DNA of 64,000 nucleotides from Sciurus carolinensis (taxonomy: Eukaryota > Chordata > Mammalia > Rodentia > Sciuridae), in NCBI RefSeq assembly GCF_902686445.1, contig NC_062232.1, positions 16,226,897 through 16,290,896 on the forward strand, given 5' to 3'. A model generated the notes under the pieces. It saw only the letters and a program-made list of their open reading frames with translations. It was not told the origin of the DNA and searched no databases. Within the stretch, counting starts at the first letter, position 1, and every line of letters begins with the position of its first letter. Position numbers and translations under genes: made by a program. This document shows, piece by piece, positions 58,844 to 64,000 of this stretch.

Positions 58844-61225
58844 TCAGAATTTTGGGGTGCTACTCTTCATTTTATCTTTTGCCTGGCCTCCTGTGTACCT
58901 AAACCCATGTGATTGAACTGTCAGGGTGGGTGCTGTGGCCACAGACATGGGGTACTGCACCAGTCTCAGCTGTAGACACTGTGGCAGTGGCTGGGGCTGG
59001 AGCTGCCCTTGTGGGGCAGCAGGGAGCTGGAATCTCTGTGGAGGAAGGCACTGCCCAGGTGTTTGCTGACCAGAGCCAAGCTGACACAACATAGCTGACT
59101 GGGGCTGCAGAACACTGCTGCCTTGAGCGAGGTTAATGACAACAGCTTGCTGGGCCATCAAGGCCCACTGTTGACCACTTGAACCTTGCACAGAAGCCTG
59201 TGGCCCTGCCTGTGGAGGAAGAGCAGTTGTAGGTTGCTGAAGCTGTTGCTGTGGAATCAGCTGGTAAAGCTGAGGTGGGGGCTGGGGCAGGGGCTGGGGC
59301 TGTGGCTGCAGTGGCTGGGGATGCTGCTGCAGGGGACTCAAAATGAGGGAACCAGGTGGAAGCTGGAGGACAGTTAAAGGACCCAAAGTATTATTTAAAA
59401 TCAGCTGCACACCTGCCTGAGCAGGTGGCTGTGTTGGACATGGTTGTGCATTGGGCAATTGACCTCTGGGGAGCAGAAGGCCATTGGGATACATGCTCGC
59501 AGGAACACAGGTGCTGGTGGAATGGCCCAGCATGGAGCTGGAACCATTCATCAAAACCTGGGCTCCTTGCACTGGGCCCACCACGTTGATGACCTTTAGG
59601 CCAGTGGAGCCCACAGGACCCTGGGTGGACAGGATTCCTTCTGAGGTCCTGACAGGGGGCCAGGTGGCCGGAGAAAGCACTATATTTCCTCTGCTGACAC
59701 CCATAGGGGACTTCTGAGAAAGGCCACCTGGCTTAGGAGCTGGGGCACGAGGTGGGAATTTGTGCAGGCTGCTTGCCTGCTGTGCAGGAGGACTGTTACC
59801 TGACAAGGTCTGTCCTGTGCTGGGGGGAAGTGTCACAGGCAGAGCTCGAGGTTTCATCGCCTTCCCTGGTACGGAGGGTCGCACCCATCTGGCGGTAGGC
59901 TGCTTTGGCTTCTTCCCTGGAGAGGGTTGACTGGGACGGGCTGAGCCACTGGAGCCATGTGGCACTTTGCCTGCACACTTGACTTTGCTCTGGACCAACT
60001 CCTGGCGCACATTCACTGCCCCTCCATCAGTCTTTGACCGAGCCATGAAGCCATCCGCATGGACATCTGGGGAGACGAGGGGAGGATACATCTGGATCTC
60101 ACATCTGGCCTCTTGGCATGGCCCTGTTTTGCCAGAGAAAAATGGATCATTGAGTGACTGCATGAAGCTCAGCTTCATTTCCCACAGCTGACTGCCACCT
60201 TCACTTTCAAATCCAGAATCATCTAGCCCGGGTGTTGGCCAGATTGTTGCTTGTGGGTCATCAAGCCCAACAGGCTCCTTTGCTTTTGCATATTTCTCCA
60301 CATCCACTTGGGAAGGTATGGCCAAGTCACAGCATCTCTCTCTCCACGTGTCCACACAATATCCGGCTGCAGGCATCCTTAGGTCATGCTGCAGACCTGC
60401 TTCTCTCTCTCTCTTTTTTTTGCAAGTAGTCAATAGTCTTAGCTCAGGTGGAGACTGATGTTGGGATAGCTCCTGCTGCAGATTCAGAGAGGACAATGAA
60501 TGCCTCTTCAGGCACCGTTTCATTGGGTTAGTATTCATCTTCTGCTTGTTATACAGTAGCCTGTTGGCAGTGCAGGTGACTGTCACAGAGGGATCAAGAC
60601 ACAGTGGCTCAGCTGTAGCTAAGAGCAGTTCGCTCTCAAGGGCAAGTTTGTCTTCCTGAGTCCATTGAAGGTCATCACTTGTCATGGACTCTATATCACA
60701 CGCTAAAGTCTGCATGGTGGGACGCAAGAGAATATGTCGGCTTTGGTAAGTGGACCGCTCCATATCACTGCACTGTCTGTAGTCACGGATTTCTGCTATG
60801 ACACACCCACAATGAAAAATGTTCAGCTCAGATTTCTCTAGGACATCCAGCAGAATAGGTGGTAATTCTTCTGCATCCAAGTACTCAAGCAGTTCCCTTT
60901 CCCCATAAGGCAGCTGGATGGTCTCTGAAAAGAACCCAGTTTTGTCCTCCAGCATCAGAGAATAGCCCTTGTTTTCTGGGTACAGGTTGACCACTAAGCA
61001 TGGCAACGACTCTCTCTCCACCAGCTTCTCCAGCAAGTTGACATTGCTCCTGAGTTCCTCCGTCCCCTCGGGCTCCTTTTGACATTCTTCTACGAAGATG
61101 TCATAAAGTTTCTGATGTAGAGATTTTTCCCCGCTGGATGAGTATTTTCTCTTAGGGGGTCTCTGTTGGGCATTTTCAATGACATCCTCGGCACGATCCA
61201 AAGCTTGTTCTAAAGATCGCCGCAT
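58844..61225 (-). CDS. SUPT20H-like: SUPT20H-like retrogene: SAGA subunit SPT20 / p38IP homologue
   Basis: An uninterrupted 793-codon frame (ATG at 61225, TGA at 58846-58844). The protein matches SUPT20H along its whole length, from the N-terminal LDRAE and PPKRKY (residues 9-28) to the C-terminal TPKF; the human parent is about 780 residues. The Spt20 domain spans roughly residues 55-230, with LLEYLDAEELPPIL (112-125), CGCVIAEIRDYR (139-150) and SRHILLRPTMQTL (162-174). A Ser/Pro-rich middle and a Pro/Gln-rich tail (about 630-700) follow. SUPT20H is a nuclear subunit of the SAGA acetyltransferase complex and also binds p38 MAP kinase in ATG9/autophagy control; the same roles here are inferred. 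The parent gene has many introns, so this single-exon copy arose by retrotransposition, yet it has no stop or frameshift. No poly(A) tract or flanking duplication is visible, so the insertion is old and the frame has probably been under selection. Primates carry comparable intronless SUPT20HL1/SUPT20HL2 on X. Confidence 0.93.
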   Translation of the reverse strand: MRRSLEQALDRAEDVIENAQQRPPKRKYSSSGEKSLHQKLYDIFVEECQKEPEGTEELRSNVNLLEKLVERESLPCLVVNLYPENKGYSLMLEDKTGFFSETIQLPYGERELLEYLDAEELPPILLDVLEKSELNIFHCGCVIAEIRDYRQCSDMERSTYQSRHILLRPTMQTLACDIESMTSDDLQWTQEDKLALESELLLATAEPLCLDPSVTVTCTANRLLYNKQKMNTNPMKRCLKRHSLSSLNLQQELSQHQSPPELRLLTTCKKKREREAGLQHDLRMPAAGYCVDTWRERCCDLAIPSQVDVEKYAKAKEPVGLDDPQATIWPTPGLDDSGFESEGGSQLWEMKLSFMQSLNDPFFSGKTGPCQEARCEIQMYPPLVSPDVHADGFMARSKTDGGAVNVRQELVQSKVKCAGKVPHGSSGSARPSQPSPGKKPKQPTARWVRPSVPGKAMKPRALPVTLPPSTGQTLSGNSPPAQQASSLHKFPPRAPAPKPGGLSQKSPMGVSRGNIVLSPATWPPVRTSEGILSTQGPVGSTGLKVINVVGPVQGAQVLMNGSSSMLGHSTSTCVPASMYPNGLLLPRGQLPNAQPCPTQPPAQAGVQLILNNTLGPLTVLQLPPGSLILSPLQQHPQPLQPQPQPLPQPPPQLYQLIPQQQLQQPTTALPPQAGPQASVQGSSGQQWALMAQQAVVINLAQGSSVLQPQSAMLCQLGSGQQTPGQCLPPQRFQLPAAPQGQLQPQPLPQCLQLRLVQYPMSVATAPTLTVQSHGFRYTGGQAKDKMKSSTPKF

Positions 61226-61245
61226 TTTAAAGTAAAATGGAGGCC

Positions 61246-61434
61246 CTAAAAGAAGAGAAAAACGTACAGGCGTTGGTGGAGTGAGTTGGAAACCATGTCC
61301 GCAGCATCACTTTTGGTCCTGTTAACTCTACAGTCCACCCTGAAGCCAACAACCTTCCTTCAACAGGGACACCAAGAAACCCACCCCAGGGAGCATTACA
61401 GAAAACTCTTGGGAGTTTCTTAAGAGACCTGTAC
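61246..61434 (-). other. Candidate 5'UTR intron of the SUPT20H-like gene
   Basis: On the minus strand, 'ttttctcttcttttag' ends at 61246 and is followed by ggcctcc and, 20 bases after the junction, the start codon: a strong acceptor. A matching donor, cag|gtacag, lies at 61434, giving a 189-bp intron; an alternative GTGAGT donor is at 61559. Retrogenes often acquire such untranslated first exons. Not proven without transcript data. Confidence 0.4.
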
Positions 61435-61439
61435 CTGTT

Positions 61440-61740
61440 TGAGCCACTTTCGTGCCGCGTTGGGGGCTGGATGGGCCGGAAGTGGAAGCGAGGGGCCAGG
61501 ATGGAGGAGCGGCCGTTAGCACGCATGCGCACTTCCATGCTGGCAGGCACCAGACTCACAGGCCGTACTTCCTGTCTGCGGCCCACACTTCCGCTAGAGC
61601 TGTGCCTGTTGCGGGGCTGGCTCAGTTTTAAGAACATACGCACACAAGCGCCAGCAACCAGGGAAAGTGTAGGATGCTTTGGGGACAGTTTCACCGTTCT
61701 CCAGAGTTCACAGGAATGAAGCTGCCGGGAACGTCATGGA
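61440..61740 (-). promoter_or_regulatory. CpG-rich candidate promoter of the SUPT20H-like gene
   Basis: About 18 CpG dinucleotides in 300 bp, by hand count, in a region whose surroundings are CpG-poor. It contains an ETS/GABP-type site ccggaagtgg (61476-61485), cacttccgc (61586-61594, the same motif on minus), two further GGAAGT cores on minus near 61531 and 61567, and an NRF1-like palindrome gcacgcatgcgcac (61519-61532, 10 of 12 matches). No TATA box is evident. This composition is typical of dispersed housekeeping or germline promoters and lies directly upstream of the retrogene. Confidence 0.6.
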
Positions 61741-61744
61741 AGGT

Positions 61745-63240
61745 GTGATCTGTCTTGGAGGGAACTTCGAGACTGACTGACTGGAATTCTTTCCTCGAAT
61801 GTTAGGGCTGCCCTGGTTTCCATCATCAGTTGGGCACACGTAAATGAGCCTGTGTTTCTAGCTCTTTCAAACATGGGGACTCCATACGTTTGGTGCAAGC
61901 GTCAGAATGCTCATTGCATTCTCCAGCAAGCTCCTGCCTGAGGGATTTCATATCATAGTATGCTTAACATGATGTTCTTGTACATAACCACTTACCCTTG
62001 ATTTCTCCTTGTTTCAGAGTTGGCATTTTATAGTTTTTAAAAATACTATAGTGGGTCACTCTATTGTCTATACAATATGATCGGGATAGTAAAGGGACCT
62101 TCAACTACTTGCCTTGAAACGTGGCTTGAATTTGATGTAGATGAAAGGAATTATTCCTAGTGGTGGCAATACATTAAACTGTAGGCTAAGGCTGTGGTCC
62201 TGATGATGAATTTGGCGTGGTGTGATTGAGGCTTCCACGATTTATGGGATGTTGTTTCCCAATAACTATGTTTTCTTGAAATCTGCCAGTCTTTGGGGCA
62301 GGTGTTTCAAGAATCTCTGGGACAAAATATATACCCCCAAAGGCACGCTCCCAGGGACCTACCTCCTCCATCCACACCCTACCTGCCCAACATTACCACC
62401 CAGATAATCCGTATCAGGCGATTAATGTACTGATTAAGTAAGACTCTCATAACCCAATCATTTCACCTCTGAAGTCTCTTGCATTGTTCCATACATGAGT
62501 TTCTGTGGTCTACTTATATCTAAACCATAATAGCCACTCATTCTTCATGGTATAGATAATGTGCTATATAATGTATTTGGACAATTGAAGAAGTGAGATT
62601 GTATTCCATTAATGTGAAGTGGGCAATTTCATGTAGGTTTTTTTCCCAGGTGTTAAGGGCAGCAGGCCCCAAATGGAGGTTTTGGCCTCCTCCTTACTCC
62701 AGGTGGGCATATGCCACAGCAGTGTGGGCCATGGCTATATTACAGGAGACTCTGGATGTCTGTGTGCTTTCCAGCATGTGCCTGTTGATTTGGCACTGTG
62801 TTCATGGCTCACCCATCCCCTTCACTTGAGTTGCCTCATTGCCTGGTCTTTGCACCTGATGAAGTGTTTTATTTTTATTTTTAATTACTCTGTGTGCACA
62901 CCATCCTTTGAAACTTCCAACTATGAGCATATTCATGATTTTAAAAACTCCAACTGCAGTCATCCCTGTTAACATCTCAGCAGAGATGTACATGCTAAGG
63001 AAACCCATGCATGACTAGGCCAATATTTTCTAGAGGAATAAGGGAATAATAAGGAATAATTCTTTTAATGGAGGATAATTGACCTGATTTCAAATTATTA
63101 AACTGCTTTTCTCTTACCCATTGAGAGTCAAGCATAAACATTAAAATTTTAAAGAAATTTTATGTGTTCATTTCATACAAATAGAGATCTATTTTACATC
63201 AAGGTAACTATAGTTGAAGACAATATATTGTTTTCCTTAG
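61745..63240. other. No gene or clear repeat recognised
   Basis: Unique-looking sequence upstream of the CpG-rich segment. Short frames (62593-62972) have no exon features. Confidence 0.4.
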
Positions 63241-63407
63241 AAATGCAAGGAGAGGGGCTGGGTTTGTGACTCAGTGGTAGAGCACTTGTGTAGCACATAA
63301 GAGACCCTGGCTTCAATCCTGAGCACCACATAAAATAAATAAATAAAATAAAGCTATTGTGTCCATCTACAACTAAACATTTTTTTATAAAAATAAATGC
63401 AAGGAGA
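63241..63407 (+). mobile_element. Extended ID SINE with target-site duplications
   Basis: ID body from 63254 ('ggggctgggtttgtgactcag' in pieces, 'tagagcacttgtgtagcac'), then an AAAT tail followed by an extra segment 'gctattgtgtccatctacaac' in pieces and a second T/A-rich end. It is flanked by exact 13-base repeats aaatgcaaggaga at 63241-63253 and 63395-63407, so the extra segment is part of the inserted unit. Confidence 0.85.
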
Positions 63408-63469
63408 CTAATTGTGATATAATCTTATTACAAAATAATAATAAATTTGAGGTAACGAACTTCTTAAAA

Positions 63470-63885
63470 ATTAAGTATAATCTATATAAAATAAAATTTA
63501 TCCTTTTCAGTGTATAGTTCTATGAGTGTTTACAAATTCATTCAGTTGTGAAACCACCACTATAATCTAGTTATAGAACTGCTCCTCCAAACAAAAAAAA
63601 AATCCACCATGGATCTCTGATGTTAACTCCTTTCCCTATCCACAATCCCTGTCAATTTTTTATCTGTATTCTATGCATATAATTTTACCTTTTCCAGAAA
63701 GGCATAAAATTGAAGTCACATATATGGAATGTAGACTTTGCAACTGACTTCCTTAATATACCTACGTTTGTGATTTCTTCATGATGTTGTATGTATTAGT
63801 AGTTTCTTCCTTTTCATTGCTGAATAAAATTCTACTGTATGGATGAACCAGAGTTTGTTTACCCAGTCACCACTTGAAAGACAAG
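63470..63885 (-). mobile_element. Old L1 LINE 3' end, antisense
   Basis: 'gtatagttctatgagtgttt', 'gtgaaaccaccactataatc', 'ttttcattgctgaataaaat', 'ctactgtatggatgaacc' and 'gtttgtttacccagtcacc' are the antisense L1 3' order. Sequence after 63885 to the window end is unassigned. Confidence 0.8.
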
Positions 63886-64000
63886 TAAATAGAGAAACCT
63901 TTTTTGGCATGTTAACTATAGACATGATGAGGACAGTGAACTGGAGAGGGTTGAGACTGGTGATGGGATACAGGGTAGGAAATGATTGTGATACCCCAGT

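Noticed and set aside
61227..61694. A 155-codon minus-strand frame directly upstream of the SUPT20H-like gene.
   Set aside because: It lies in the CpG-rich promoter and candidate intron, resembles no known N-terminal extension of SUPT20H, and its openness follows from G+C content.
1..64000. CRISPR arrays, operons or other prokaryotic systems.
   Set aside because: No direct-repeat/spacer pattern and no prokaryotic gene organisation; mammalian repeats occur throughout.

Overview
This is 64 kb of mammalian nuclear DNA, gene-poor and dense in interspersed repeats. The repeats point to a squirrel-family rodent (squirrel, marmot, chipmunk or ground squirrel). There are about ten tRNA-like ID SINEs and about ten 7SL-derived B1-like SINEs, several fused to an ID-like right half as in sciurid composite SINEs. 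Shared eutherian relics (L2, MIR, MaLR LTRs, MER2-type and hAT-type transposon remnants) fill in the background.

Layout. 1-14 kb: L2, MIR, MaLR LTR and antisense L1 relics with nested SINEs. 14.1-21.25 kb: an RPL36 processed pseudogene split, just before its poly(A) tail, by a full-length L1 (14438-21214) flanked by a perfect 16-bp target-site duplication. The L1 has a GC-rich 5'UTR built of tandem half-units, a frameshifted ORF1, and an ORF2 with broken ends but an open reverse-transcriptase region. 21-36 kb: older L1, MER2-type, MIR and SINE relics, microsatellites and about 300 bp of degenerate telomere-like sequence. 36.0-36.3 kb: a small unrecognised reading frame behind a good splice-acceptor-like site. 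37-58 kb: more SINEs, L1 3' ends, transposon relics, and a well-preserved solo LTR (48714-49104) with a perfect 5-bp duplication.

58.8-61.7 kb holds the one convincing protein-coding gene: an intact, intronless 793-codon copy of SUPT20H (SAGA subunit SPT20 / p38IP) on the minus strand. It is complete at both ends relative to the multi-exon parent. Just upstream lies a CpG-rich segment with ETS and NRF1-like sites, and a plausible 5'UTR intron ends 20 bases before the start codon. These features suggest an expressed retrogene comparable to the primate X-linked SUPT20HL genes; orthology and X linkage cannot be established from this window.

Two CTCF-like motifs in convergent orientation (8086-8099 on plus, 51899-51913 on minus) are the most interesting candidate regulatory sites in the non-coding part. 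I found no CRISPR array, prokaryotic gene, rRNA gene or true tRNA gene.
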